A DNA stretch of 64,000 bases from Dama dama (lineage: Eukaryota > Chordata > Mammalia > Artiodactyla > Cervidae): the NCBI RefSeq assembly GCF_033118175.1, contig NW_026870963.1, positions 930,001 to 994,000 on the forward strand, read 5' to 3'. Each line of letters begins with the position of its first letter. Position 1 is the first letter of the stretch. Shown one piece after another: positions 1 through 12,300 of this stretch. The notes under the pieces were generated by a model. It did not search any database, was not told the DNA's origin, and was given only the letters and a program-made list of their open reading frames with translations. The position numbers and the translations under genes were made by a program.

Positions 1-1420
1 TTCAAAAACATGAAGAGCCTGACAGGTGTGAAAAATATGAAGAGCTTCAAAGAGTATGAAAAATATGAGGAGCATGAAACGGTCTGAAAAAAAGGAGAAG
101 CATGAAGCGGTGCTCAAAAATATGAAGAGCCCTAAAAGGTGTGAAAAACATGAAGAGCTTCAAAAGGTGTCAAAAATATGAGGTGTATGAAACGGTCTTA
201 AAAATAGAAGGAGCATGAAACGGTGTTCAAAAATTTGAAGAGCCCGAAAAGGTGTGAAAAATATGAAGAGCTTCAAAAGGTGTCAAAAATATGAGGAGCA
301 TGAAACGGTCTGAAAAATAGGAGGAGCATGAAGCGGTGTTGAAAAACATGAAGAGTCTGAAAAGGTGTGAAAAATATAAAGAGTTTCAAAATGTTTCAAA
401 AATATGAGGAGCATGAAACAGTCTGAAAAATAGGAGGTGCATGAAGCGGTGTTCAAAAACATGAAGAGCCTGAAAAGGTGTTAAATATATTAAGAGCTTC
501 AAAATGTATCAAATATATGAGGAGCAGAAACGGTCTCAAAAATAGGAGGAAATGAAGCGGTGTTGAAAAGATGAAGAGCTTGAAAAGGTGTGAAATATAT
601 GAAGAGCTTCAAAACGTGTCAATAATATGAGGAGCATGAAACGGTCTGAAAAGCAGGAGTTCCATGAAACGGTGTTCAAAAACATGAAGACGCTGAAAAG
701 GTGTGAAATATATGAAAAGCTTCAAAAGGTGTCATAATATGAGGAGCATGAAACAGTCTGAAAAATAGGAGGAGCATGATGCGGTTTTGAAAAACTTGAA
801 GAGCATTAAAAGGTGTGAAAAATATGAAGAGCTTCAAAAGGTGTGAAAAACATGAGGAGCATGAAACGGTCTGAAAAACAGGAGGAGCATGATGCGGTGT
901 TGAAAAACCTGAAGAGCATGAAACGGTGTGAAATATATGAAGAGCTTCAAAAGGTGTCAAAAATATGAGGAGCATGAAACGATCTGAAAAATAGGAGGAG
1001 CATGAAGCGGTGTTCAAAAACAAGAATTGCCTGAAAAGGTGTGAAAAATATGAAGAGATTCAAAAGGTGTCTAACATTTGAGGAGCATGAAACGGTCTGA
1101 AATGTAGGAGGAGCATGAAGCAGTGTTGAAAAACATGAAGAGCCTGAAAAGGTATGAAATATATGAAGAGCTTAAAAAGGCGTGAAATGTATATGGAACC
1201 TGAAACGCTCTGAAAAACAGGTGGAGAATGAAGCGGTGTTGAAAAATATGAAGAGCCTGAAAAGTTGTGAAATATATGAAGAGCTTCAAAAGGTGTCAAA
1301 AATTTTAGGAGCATGAAACGGTCTGAAAAATTGGAGGAGCATGAAGCAGTGTTGAAAAATATGAAGAGCCTGAAAAGGTGTGAAATATATGAAGATCTTA
1401 AAAAGGCGGGAAATATATGA

Positions 1421-1759
1421 GGAACCTAAAACGCTCTGAGAAACAGGAGGAGAATGAATAGGTGTTGAAAAATATGAAGAGCCTGAAAAGGTGTGAAATA
1501 TATGACGAGCTTAAAAAGGCGTGAAATATATGAGGAACCTGAAACGCTCTGAGAAACAGGAGGAGAATGAAGCGGTGTTGAAAAATATGAAGAGCCTGAA
1601 AAGATGTGAAATATATGACGAGCTTAAAAAGGTGTGAAATATATGAGGAACCTGAAAAGCCCTGAGAATCAGGAGGAGAATGAAGCGGTGTTGAAAAATA
1701 TGAAGAGCCTGAAAAGGTGTTAACAATATTAGGAGCCTGAAAGAGTCTGAAAAATAGGA
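1421..1759 (+). repeat. Run of three monomers of the GGAACCT subfamily
   Basis: GGAACCT begins at 1421, 1534 and 1647, exactly 113 bp apart. Each is followed by a CTCTGAG or CCCTGAG subrepeat and then CAGGAGGAGAATG. This subfamily is characteristic of domain I and is not seen in domain II. The small differences between the three units indicate a local expansion older than duplication of the large unit, because the same run is present in copies 2, 3 and 4. Confidence 0.82.
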
Positions 1760-3247
1760 GGCGCATGAAGCGGTGTTGAAAAACTTGAAAAGCCTGAAAA
1801 GGTGTAAAAACATGAAGATCTTCAAGAAGTGTCAAAAATATGAGGAGCATGAAACGGCCTGAAAAATAGGAGGAGAATGAAGCGGTGTTCAAAAATATGA
1901 AGAGTCTGAAAAGGTGGGGAAATTTTGAGGAGCATGATACGGTCTGAAAAATAGGTGGAGCATGAAGCAGTGTTCAAAAACATGAAGAGCCTGACAGGTG
2001 TGAAAAATATGAAGAGCTTCAAAGAGTATGAAATATATGAGGAGCATGAAACGGTCTGAAAAAAAGGAGAAGCATGAAGCGGTGCTCAAAAACATGAAGA
2101 GCCCTAAAAGTTGTGAAAAACATGAAGAGCTTCAAAAGGTGTCAAAAATATGAGGTGTATGAAACGGTCTTAAAAATAGAAGGAGCATGAAACGGTGTTC
2201 AAAAATATGAAGAGCCTGAAAAGGTGTGAAAAATATGAAGAGCTTCAAAAGGTGTCAAAAATATGAGGAGCATGAAACGGTCTGAAAAATAGGAGGAGCA
2301 AGAAGCGGTGTTGAAAAACATGAAGAGTCTGAAAAGGTGTGAAAAATATAAAGAGTTTCAAAATGTTTCAAAAATATGAGGAGCATGAAACAGTCTGAAA
2401 AATAGGAGGTGCATGAAGCGGTGTTCAAAAACATGAAGAGCCTGAAAAGGTGTTAAATATATTAAGAGCTTCAAAATGTATCAAATATATGAGGAGCAGA
2501 AACGGTCTCAAAAATAGGAGGAAATGAAGCGGTGTTGAAAAGATGAACAGCTTGAAAAGGTGTGAAATATATGAAGAGCTTCAAAACGTGTCAATAATAT
2601 GAGGAGCATGAAACGGTCTGAAAAGCAGGAGTTCCATGAAACGGTGTTCAAAAACATGAAGACGCTGAAAAGGTGTGAAATATATGAAGAGCTTCAAAAG
2701 GTGTCATAATATGAGGAGCATGAAACAGTCTGAAAAATAGGAGGAGCATGAAATGGTGTTGAAACATTGAAGAGCCTGAAAAGGTGTGAAAAATATGAAG
2801 AGCTTCAAAAGTTGTGGAAAATATGAAGATCTTCCAAACGTGTCAAAAATGAGAGGAGCATGAAACGGTCTGAAAAACAGGAGGAGCATGATGCGGTTTT
2901 GAAAAACTTGAAGAGCATTAAAAGGTGTGAAAAATATGAAGAGCTTCAAAAGGTGTGAAAAACATGAGGAGCATGAAACGGTCTGAAAAACAGGAGGAGC
3001 ATGATGCGGTGTTGAAAAACCTGAAGAGCATGAAACGGTGTGAAATATATGAAGAGCTTCAAAAGGTGTCAAAAATATGAGGAGCATGAAACGATCTGAA
3101 AAATAGGAGGAGCATGAAGCGGTGTTCAAAAACAAGAATTGCCTGAAAAGGTGTGAAAAATATGAAGAGATTCAAAAGGTGTCTAATATTTGAGGAGCAT
3201 GAAACGGTCTGAAAAGTAGGAGGAGCATGAAGCAGTGTTGAAAAACA

Positions 3248-5530
3248 TGAAGAGCCTGAAAAGGTATGAAATATATGAAGAGCTTAAAAAGGCGTGAAAT
3301 GTATATGGAACCTGAAACGCTCTGAAAAACAGGTGGAGAATGAAGCGGTGTTGAAAAATATGAAGAGCCTGAAAAGTTGTGAAATATATGAAGAGCTTCA
3401 AAAGGTGTCAAAAATTTTAGGAGCATGAAACGGTCTGAAAATTTGGAGGAGCATGAAGCAGTGTTGAAAAATATGAAGAGCCTGAAAAGGTGTGAAATAT
3501 ATGAAGATCTTAAAAAGGCGGGAAATATATGAGGAACCTAAAACGCTCTGAGAAACAGGAGGAGAATGAATAGGTGTTGAAAAATATAAAGAGCCTGAAA
3601 AGGTGTGAAATATATGACGAGCTTAAAAAGGCGTGAAATATATGAGGAACCTGAAACTCTCTGAGAAACAGGAGGAGAATGAAGCGGTGTTGAAGAATAT
3701 GAAGAGCCTGAAAAAGTGTTAACAATATTAGGAGCCTGAAACGGTCTGAAAAATAGGAGGCACATGAAGCGGTGTTGAAAAACTTGAAAAGCCTGAAAAG
3801 GTGTGAAAAACATGAAGAGCTTCAAAACGTGTCAAAAATATGAGGAGCATGAAAGGGTCTGAAAAATAGGAGGAGCATGAAACGGTGTTGAAAAACATGA
3901 AGAGCCTGAAAAGAGTGAAATATATGAAGAGCTTCAAAAGGTGTCAAAAATATGAGCAACATGAAACGGTCTGAAAAATAGGAGGAGCATGAAGTGGGGT
4001 TGAAAAACATGAAGAGCCTGAAAAGTTGTGTAATATATGAAGAGCTTCAAAAGATGTGAAAAATATGAGGAGAATGATACGGGCTGAAAAAAAGGAGGAG
4101 CATGAAGCGGTGTTGAAAAACATGAACAGCCTGAAAAGGTGTGAAAAACATGAAGAGCTTCAAAAGGTGTCAAAAATATGAGGAGCATGAAACGGCCTGA
4201 AAAATAGGAGGAGCATGAAGTGGTGTTCAAAAATATGAAGAGCCTGAAAAGGTGGGGAAAATATGAGGAGCATGATACGGTCTGAAAAATAGGTGGAGCA
4301 TGAAGCGGTGTTCAAAAACATGAAGAGCCTGACAGGTGTAAAAAATATGAACAGCTTCAAAGAGTGTGAAAAATATGAGGAGCATGAAACGGTCTGAAAA
4401 AAAGGAGAAACATGAAGCGGTGCTGAAAAACATGAAGAGCCCTAAAATGTGTGAAAAACATGAAGAGCTTCAAAAGGTGTCAAAAATATGAGGTGTATGA
4501 AACGGTCTTAAAAATAGAAGGAGCATGAAACGGTGTTCAAAAATTTGAAGAGCCCGAAAAGGTGTGAAAAATATGAAGAGCTTCAAAAGGTGTCAAAAAT
4601 ATGAGGAGCATGAAACGGTCTGAAAAATAGGAGGAGCAAGAAGCGGTGTTGAAAAACATGAAGAGTCTGAAAAGGTGTGAAAAATATAAAGAGTTTCAAA
4701 ATGTTTCAAAAATATGAGGAGCATGAAACAGTCTGAAAAATAGGAGGTGCATGAAGCGGTGTTCAAAAACATGAAGAGCCTGAAAAGGTGTTAAATATAT
4801 TAAGAGCTTCAAAATGTATCAAATATATGAGGAGCAGAAACGGTCTCAAAAATAGGAGGAGCATGAAGCGGTGTTGAAAAACATGAAGAGTCTGAAAAGG
4901 TATGAAAAATATGAAGAGCTTGAAAAAGTGTCAAAAATATGAGAGCATGAAACGGTCTGAAAAATAGGAGGAGCATGAAGCGGTGTTGAAAAACATGAAG
5001 AGCCTGAAAAGGTGTGAAATATATGAAGAGCTTAAAAAGGCGAGAAATATATGAGGAACCTGAAACGCTCTGAAAAACAGGAGGAGAATGAAGCGGTGTT
5101 GAAAAATATGAAGAGCCTGAAAAGGTGTGAAATATATGAAGAGCTTCAAAAGGTGTCAAAAATTTTAGGGGCATGAAACGGTCTGAAAAATTGGAGGAGC
5201 ATGAAGCGGTGTTGGAAAATATGAAGAGCCTGAAAAGGTGTGAAATATATGAAGAGCTTAAAAAGGCGTGAAATATATGAGGAACCTGAAACGCTCTGAG
5301 AAACAGGAGGAGAATGAAGCGGTGTTGAAAAATATGAAGAGCCTGAAAAGGTGTGAAATATATGACGACCTTAAAAAGGCGTGAAATATATGAGGAACCT
5401 GAAAAGCTCTGAGAAACAGGAGGAGAATGAAGCGGTGTTGAAAAATATGAAGAGCCTGAAAAGGTGTTAACAATATTAGGAGCCTGAAACAGTCTGAAAA
5501 ATAGGAGGCGCATGAAGCGGTGTTGAAAAA
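3248..5530 (+). repeat. Internal paralogous segment P1 of the long higher-order unit
   Basis: This segment is repeated at 7018-9186 (P2). The offset is 3,770 bp from 3248 to about 5040. It then drops to 3,656 bp because P2 lacks about one monomer near 8810. The two segments differ at scattered diagnostic sites, for example GAAAATTTGG near 3438 against GAAAAATTGG near 7208, and GATCTTAAAAAG near 3503 against GATCTTTAAAAG near 7273. P1 and P2 are the likely substrates for the exchange that shortened copies 2 and 4. Confidence 0.85.
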
Positions 5531-5573
5531 CATGAAGAGCCTGAAAAGTTGTGAAAAATATGAAGAGCTTCAA
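4809..5573 (-). other. Longest antisense open frame (254 codons), judged non-coding
   Basis: The minus strand reads open for 254 codons here, and the same frame recurs at 19791-20555 and 32801-33565. The translation is a Phe/Ser/His/Leu-rich succession of variants of phrases such as FQALHIF, SGSSYFST and HAPPIF, restarting about every 9.3 residues, as expected from translating a 28-bp repeat whose length is not a multiple of 3. The same phrases appear in other frames next door. The frame opens or closes with single-base changes and monomer losses between copies, for example to 183 codons in copy 4 at 29166-29717. No known domain is visible. I treat it as a by-product of composition. Confidence 0.85.
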
Positions 5574-7017
5574 AAGGTGTCAAAAATATGAGGAGCATGA
5601 AACGGTCTGAAAAATAGGAGGAGCATCATACGGTGTTCAAGTACATGAAGAGCCTGAAAAGGTGTGAAAAATATGAAGAGCTTCAAAAGTTGTCAAAAAT
5701 ATTAGGAGCATGAAACGGTCTGAAAAATAGGAGGAGCATGAAGCGGTGTTGAAAAAGATGAAGAGCTTGAAAAAGTGTGAAAAATATGAAGAGCTTGAAA
5801 GGTGTAAAAAATATGAGGAGCATGAAACTTTTTGAAAAATAGGAGGAGCATGAAACGGTGTTGAAAATATGAAGAGCCTTTAAAGGTGTGAAAAATCTGC
5901 AGAGCTTCAGAAAGTGTGAAAAATATGAGGAGCATGAAACGGTCTGAAAAATAAGGGGAGCATGAAGCGGTGTTGAAAAACATTAAGAGGCTGAAAACGT
6001 GTGACAAATATGAAGAGCCTTAAAAGGTGTCAAAAATATGAGGAGCTTAAAACGGTCTGAAAAATAGGAGGAGCATCATACGGTGTTCAAGAACATGAAG
6101 AGCCTGAAAAGGTGTTAAAAATATGAAGAGCTTCAAAAGGTGTCAAAAATATGAGGAGAATGAAAGGGTCTGAAAAATAGCAGGAGCATGAAGTGGTGTT
6201 GAAAAACATGAAGAGCCTGAAAAGGTGTGAAAAATATGAAGAACTTCAAAAGGTGTCAAAAATATGAGGGGCATGAAACGGTCTGAAAAATAGGAGGAGC
6301 ATGAAGTGGTGTTGAAAAACATGAAGAGCCTGAGAAGGTGTGAAGTATATGAAGAGCTTTCAAAACTGTCAAAAATATGAGGAGCATGAAGCAATCTGAA
6401 AAATAGGAGGAGCTGAAGCGGTGTTAAAAATATGAAGAGCCTGAAAAGGTGTGAAATATATGAAGAATTTCCAAAACTGTCAAAAATATGAGGAGCATGA
6501 AGCAGTCTGAAAATAGGAAGAGCCGAAGGGGTGTTGAAAAACATGAAGAGCTTGAAAAGGTGTGAAACATATGAAGAGCATGAAAACGTGTCAAATATAT
6601 GAGGAGCATGAAACCGTCTGAAAAATAGGAGGAGCATGAAGCGGTGTTGAAAAACATGAAGAGCCTGAAAACGTGTGAAAAATAAGAAGAGCTTCAAAAG
6701 ATTTCAAAAATTTAGTAGAATGAACCGGTCTGAAAAATTGGAGGAGCATGAAGCGCTCTGAAAAATAGGAGGACCCGAAGCGGTGTTGAAAAACATGAAG
6801 AGCCTGAAAAGGTGTGAAAATATGAAGAGCTTCAAAAGGTGTCAAAAATATGAGGACAATGAAACGGTCTGAAAAATACGAGGAGCATGAAGCGGTGTTG
6901 AAAAGATGAAGAGCTTGAAAAGGTGTGAAAATATGAAGAGCTTCAAAAGGTGTCAAAAATATGAGGACAATGAAACGGTCTGAAAAATACGAGGAGCATG
7001 AAGCGGTGTTGAAAAGA
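5531..7017 (+). repeat. Long-form-specific core of copy 1 (1,487 bp)
   Basis: Monomers found only in the two long copies (here and 20513-21998) and absent from copies 2, 4, 5 and 6. Distinctive variants are GCATCATACGGTG at about 5624 and again 450 bp later at about 6074, CTGAAAATAGGAAGAGCCG near 6510, and shortened GAAAAGATG ends. The core still follows the 28-bp scheme and is not a foreign insertion. It ends with a tandem pair of 111-bp monomers. Confidence 0.82.
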
Positions 7018-7032
7018 TGAAGAGCCTGAAAA
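6811..7032 (+). repeat. Tandem pair of 111-bp variant monomers
   Basis: Two adjacent nearly identical units begin at 6811 and 6922. Each is 111 bp rather than 113 because one A is missing in GTGAAAATATG and one base is missing in GAAAAGATG. Both carry the rare variants GAGGACAATG and AATACGAGG. The same pair is in copy 3 at about 21792 and 21903. As 111 is divisible by 3, the minus-strand frame stays in phase and reads a 37-residue repeat twice. Confidence 0.85.
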
Positions 7033-9186
7033 GGTATGAAATATATGAAGAGATTAAAAAGGCGTGAAATGTATATGGAACCTGAAACGCTCTGAAAAAC
7101 AGGTGGAGAATGAAGCGGTGTTGAAAAATATGAAGAGCCTGAAAAGTTGTGAAATATATGAAGAGCTTCAAAAGGTGTCAAAAATTTTAGGAGCATGAAA
7201 CGGTCTGAAAAATTGGAGGAGCATGAAGCAGTGTTGAAAAATATGAAGAGCCTGAAAAGGTGTGAAATATATGAAGATCTTTAAAAGGCGGGAAATATAT
7301 GAGGAACCTAAAACGCTCTGAGAAACAGGAGGAGAATGAATAGGTGTTGAAAAATATGAAGAGCCTGAAAAGGTGTGAAATATATGACGAGCTTAAAAAG
7401 GCGTGAAATATATGAGGAACCTGAAACTCTCTGAGAAACAGGAGGAGAATGAAGCGGTGTTGAAGAATATGAAGAGCCTGAAAAGGTGTTAACAATATTA
7501 GGAGCCTGAAACGGTCTGAAAAATAGGAGGCGCATGAAGCGGTGTTGAAAAATTTGAAAAGCCTGAAAAGGTGTGAAAAACATGAAGAGCTTCAAAAAGT
7601 GTCAAAAATATGAGGAGCATGAAAGGGTCTGAAAAATAGGAGGAGCATGAAACGGTGTTGAAAAACATGAAGAGCCTGAAAAGAGTGAAATATATGAAGA
7701 GCTTCAAAAGGTGTCAAAAATATGAGCAACATGAAACGGTCTGAAAAATAGGAGGAGCATGAAGTGGGGTTGAAAAACATGAAGAGCCTGAAAAGTTGTG
7801 TAATATATGAAGAGCTTGAAAAGATGTGAAAAATATGAGGAGAATGATACGGGCTAAAAAAAAGGAGGAGCATGAAGCGGTGTTGAAAAACTTGAAAAGC
7901 CTGAAAAGGTGTGAAAAACATGAAGAGCTTCAAAAGGTGTCAAAAATATGAGGAGCATGAAACGGCCTGAAAAATAGGAGGAGCATGAAGCGTTGTTCAA
8001 AAATATGAAGAGCCTGAAAAGGTGGGGAAAATATGAGGAGCATGATACGGTCTGAAAAATAGGTGGAGCATGAAGCGGTGTTCAAAAACATGAAGAGCCT
8101 GACAGGTGTGAAAAATATGAAGAGCTTCAAAGAGTGTGAAAAATATGAGGAGCATGAAACGGTCTGAAAAAAAGGAGAAACATGAAGCGGTGCTGAAAAA
8201 CATGAAGAGCCCTAAAATGTGTGAAAAACATGAAGAGCTTCAAAAGGTGTCAAAAATATGAGGTGTATGAAACGGTCTTAAAAATAGAAGGAGCATGAAA
8301 CGGTGTTCAAAAATTTGAAGAGCCCGAAAAGGTGTGAAAAATATGAAGAGCTTCAAAAGGTGTCAAAAATATGAGGAGCATGAAACGGTCTGAAAAATAG
8401 GAGGAGCAAGAAGCGGTGTTGAAAAACATGAAGAGTCTGAAAAGGTGTGAAAAATATAAAGAGTTTCAAAATGTTTCAAAAATATGAGGAGCATGAAACA
8501 GTCTGAAAAATAGGAGGTGCATGAAGCGGTGTTCAAAAACATGAAGAGCCTGAAAAGGTGTTAAATATATTAAGAGCTTCAAAATGTATCAAATATATGA
8601 GGAGCAGAAACGGTCTCAAAAATAGGAGGAGCATGAAGCGGTGCTGAAAAACATGAAGAGTCTGAAAAGGTATGAAAAATATGAAGAGCTTGAAAAAGTG
8701 TCAAAAATATGAGAGCATGAAACGGTCTGAAAAATAGGAGGAGCATGAAGCGGTGTTGAAAAACATGAAGAGCCTGAAAAGGTGTGAAATATATGAAGAG
8801 CTTCAAAGGTGTCAAAAATTTTAGGGGCATGAAACGGTCTGAAAAACAGGAGGAGAATGAAGCGGTGTTGAAAAATATGAAGAGCCTGAAAAGGTGTGAA
8901 ATATATGAAGAGCTTAAAAAGGCGTAAAATATATGAGGAACCTGAAACGCTCTGAGAAACAGGAGGAGAATGAAGCGGTGTTGAAAAATATGAAGAGCCT
9001 GAAAAGGTGTGAAATATATGACGAGCTTAAAAAGGCGTGAAATATATGAGGAACCTGAAAAGCTCTGAGAAACAGGAGGAGAATGAAGCGGTTTTGAAAA
9101 ATATGAAGAGCCTTAAAAGGTGTTAACAATATTAGGAGCCTGAAATAGTCTGAAAAATAGGAGGCGCATGAAGCGGTGTTGAAAAA
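7018..9186 (+). repeat. Internal paralogous segment P2 of the long higher-order unit
   Basis: Partner of P1 (3248-5530) in the same orientation. It lacks about one 113-bp monomer relative to P1. Near 8810-8850 a GGGGCATGAAACGG variant is joined directly to a CAGGAGGAGAATG variant that in P1 lies in a different monomer, so the join looks like the deletion site. In copy 2 the P2 form follows a P1-type left part. Confidence 0.82.
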
Positions 9187-9376
9187 CTTGAAAAGCCTGA
9201 AAAGGTGTGAAAAACATGAAGAGCTTCAAGAAGTGTCAAAAATATGAGGAGCATGAAACGGCCTGAAAAATAGGAGGAGAATGAAGCGGTGTTCAAAAAT
9301 ATGAAGAGTCTGAAAAGGTGGGGAAATTATGAGGAGCATGATACGGTCTGAAAAATAGGTGGAGCATGAAGCGGTG

Positions 9377-12300
9377 TTCAAAAACATGAAGAGCCTGACA
9401 GGTGTGAAAAATATGAAGAGCTTCAAAGAGTATGAAAAATATGAGGAGCATGAAACGGTCTGAAAAAAAGGAGAAGCATGAAGCGGTGCTCAAAAATATG
9501 AAGAGCCCTAAAAGGTGTGAAAAACATGAAGAGCTTCAAAAGGTGTCAAAAATATGAGGTGTATGAAACGGTCTTAAAAATAGAAGGAGCATGAAACGGT
9601 GTTCAAAAATTTGAAGAGCCCGAAAAGGTGTGAAAAATATGAAGAGCTTCAAAAGGTGTCAAAAATATGAGGAGCATGAAACGGTCTGAAAAATAGGAGG
9701 AGCATGAAGCGGTGTTGAAAAACATGAAGAGTCTGAAAAGGTGTGAAAAATATAAAGAGTTTCAAAATGTTTCAAAAATATGAGGAGCATGAAACAGTCT
9801 GAAAAATAGGAGGTGCATGAAGCGGTGTTCAAAAACATGAAGAGCCTGAAAAGGTGTTAAATATATTAAGAGCTTCAAAATGTATCAAATATATGAGGAG
9901 CAGAAACGGTCTCAAAAATAGGAGGAAATGAAGCGGTGTTGAAAAGATGAAGAGCTTGAAAAGGTGTGAAATATATGAAGAGCTTCAAAACGTGTCAATA
10001 ATATGAGGAGCATGAAACGGTCTGAAAAGCAGGAGTTCCATGAAACGGTGTTCAAAAACATGAAGACGCTGAAAAGGTGTGAAATATATGAAAAGCTTCA
10101 AAAGGTGTCATAATATGAGGAGCATGAAACAGTCTGAAAAATAGGAGGAGCATGATGCGGTTTTGAAAAACTTGAAGAGCATTAAAAGGTGTGAAAAATA
10201 TGAAGAGCTTCAAAAGGTGTGAAAAACATGAGGAGCATGAAACGGTCTGAAAAACAGGAGGAGCATGATGCGGTGTTGAAAAACCTGAAGAGCATGAAAC
10301 GGTGTGAAATATATGAAGAGCTTCAAAAGGTGTCAAAAATATGAGGAGCATGAAACGATCTGAAAAATAGGAGGAGCATGAAGCGGTGTTCAAAAACAAG
10401 AATTGCCTGAAAAGGTGTGAAAAATATGAAGAGATTCAAAAGGTGTCTAACATTTGAGGAGCATGAAACGGTCTGAAATGTAGGAGGAGCATGAAGCAGT
10501 GTTGAAAAACATGAAGAGCCTGAAAAGGTATGAAATATATGAAGAGCTTAAAAAGGCGTGAAATGTATATGGAACCTGAAACGCTCTGAAAAACAGGTGG
10601 AGAATGAAGCGGTGTTGAAAAATATGAAGAGCCTGAAAAGTTGTGAAATATATGAAGAGCTTCAAAAGGTGTCAAAAATTTTAGGAGCATGAAACGGTCT
10701 GAAAAATTGGAGGAGCATGAAGCAGTGTTGAAAAATATGAAGAGCCTGAAAAGGTGTGAAATATATGAAGATCTTAAAAAGGCGGGAAATATATGAGGAA
10801 CCTAAAACGCTCTGAGAAACAGGAGGAGAATGAATAGGTGTTGAAAAATATGAAGAGCCTGAAAAGGTGTGAAATATATGACGAGCTTAAAAAGGCGTGA
10901 AATATATGAGGAACCTGAAACGCTCTGAGAAACAGGAGGAGAATGAAGCGGTGTTGAAAAATATGAAGAGCCTGAAAAGATGTGAAATATATGACGAGCT
11001 TAAAAAGGTGTGAAATATATGAGGAACCTGAAAAGCCCTGAGAATCAGGAGGAGAATGAAGCGGTGTTGAAAAATATGAAGAGCCTGAAAAGGTGTTAAC
11101 AATATTAGGAGCCTGAAAGAGTCTGAAAAATAGGAGGCGCATGAAGCGGTGTTGAAAAACTTGAAAAGCCTGAAAAGGTGTAAAAACATGAAGATCTTCA
11201 AGAAGTGTCAAAAATATGAGGAGCATGAAACGGCCTGAAAAATAGGAGGAGAATGAAGCGGTGTTCAAAAATATGAAGAGTCTGAAAAGGTGGGGAAATT
11301 TTGAGGAGCATGATACGGTCTGAAAAATAGGTGGAGCATGAAGCAGTGTTCAAAAACATGAAGAGCCTGACAGGTGTGAAAAATATGAAGAGCTTCAAAG
11401 AGTATGAAATATATGAGGAGCATGAAACGGTCTGAAAAAAAGGAGAAGCATGAAGCGGTGCTCAAAAACATGAAGAGCCCTAAAAGTTGTGAAAAACATG
11501 AAGAGCTTCAAAAGGTGTCAAAAATATGAGGTGTATGAAACGGTCTTAAAAATAGAAGGAGCATGAAACGGTGTTCAAAAATATGAAGAGCCTGAAAAGG
11601 TGTGAAAAATATGAAGAGCTTCAAAAGGTGTCAAAAATATGAGGAGCATGAAACGGTCTGAAAAATAGGAGGAGCAAGAAGCGGTGTTGAAAAACATGAA
11701 GAGTCTGAAAAGGTGTGAAAAATATAAAGAGTTTCAAAATGTTTCAAAAATATGAGGAGCATGAAACAGTCTGAAAAATAGGAGGTGCATGAAGCGGTGT
11801 TCAAAAACATGAAGAGCCTGAAAAGGTGTTAAATATATTAAGAGCTTCAAAATGTATCAAATATATGAGGAGCAGAAACGGTCTCCAAAATAGGAGGAAA
11901 TGAAGCGGTGTTGAAAAGATGAACAGCTTGAAAAGGTGTGAAATATATGAAGAGCTTCAAAACGTGTCAATAATATGAGGAGCATGAAACGGTCTGAAAA
12001 GCAGGAGTTCCATGAAACGGTGTTCAAAAACATGAAGACGCTGAAAAGGTGTGAAATATATGAAGAGCTTCAAAAGGTGTCATAATATGAGGAGCATGAA
12101 ACAGTCTGAAAAATAGGAGGAGCATGAAATGGTGTTGAAACATTGAAGAGCCTGAAAAGGTGTGAAAAATATGAAGAGCTTCAAAAGTTGTGGAAAATAT
12201 GAAGATCTTCCAAACGTGTCAAAAATGAGAGGAGCATGAAACGGTCTGAAAAACAGGAGGAGCATGATGCGGTTTTGAAAAACTTGAAGAGCATTAAAAG

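Larger units (their letters stand above)
1..9376 (+). repeat. Higher-order repeat domain I, copy 1 (long form, a-b-c-d)
   Basis: A 9,376-bp unit, about 83 monomers, that restarts at 9377. The window begins exactly at the marker phase (TTCAAAAACATG followed by GAGCCTGACAGG). Inside the copy the marker recurs at 1973, 4311 and 8081, giving spacings of 1972, 2338, 3770 and 1296 bp. Copy 3 (14983-24357) is nearly identical. Differences noticed by eye are a C at 6615, a T at 7553 that is private to this copy, an A-to-G at 17298 in copy 3, and one base missing near 21306 in copy 3. The left edge is the window edge, not a biological boundary. Confidence 0.93.

Noticed and set aside
5531..7017. Transposon responsible for the long form of the higher-order unit
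   Set aside because: The extra sequence is satellite of the same 28/113-bp scheme, with no terminal inverted repeats, no coding capacity and no target-site duplication.
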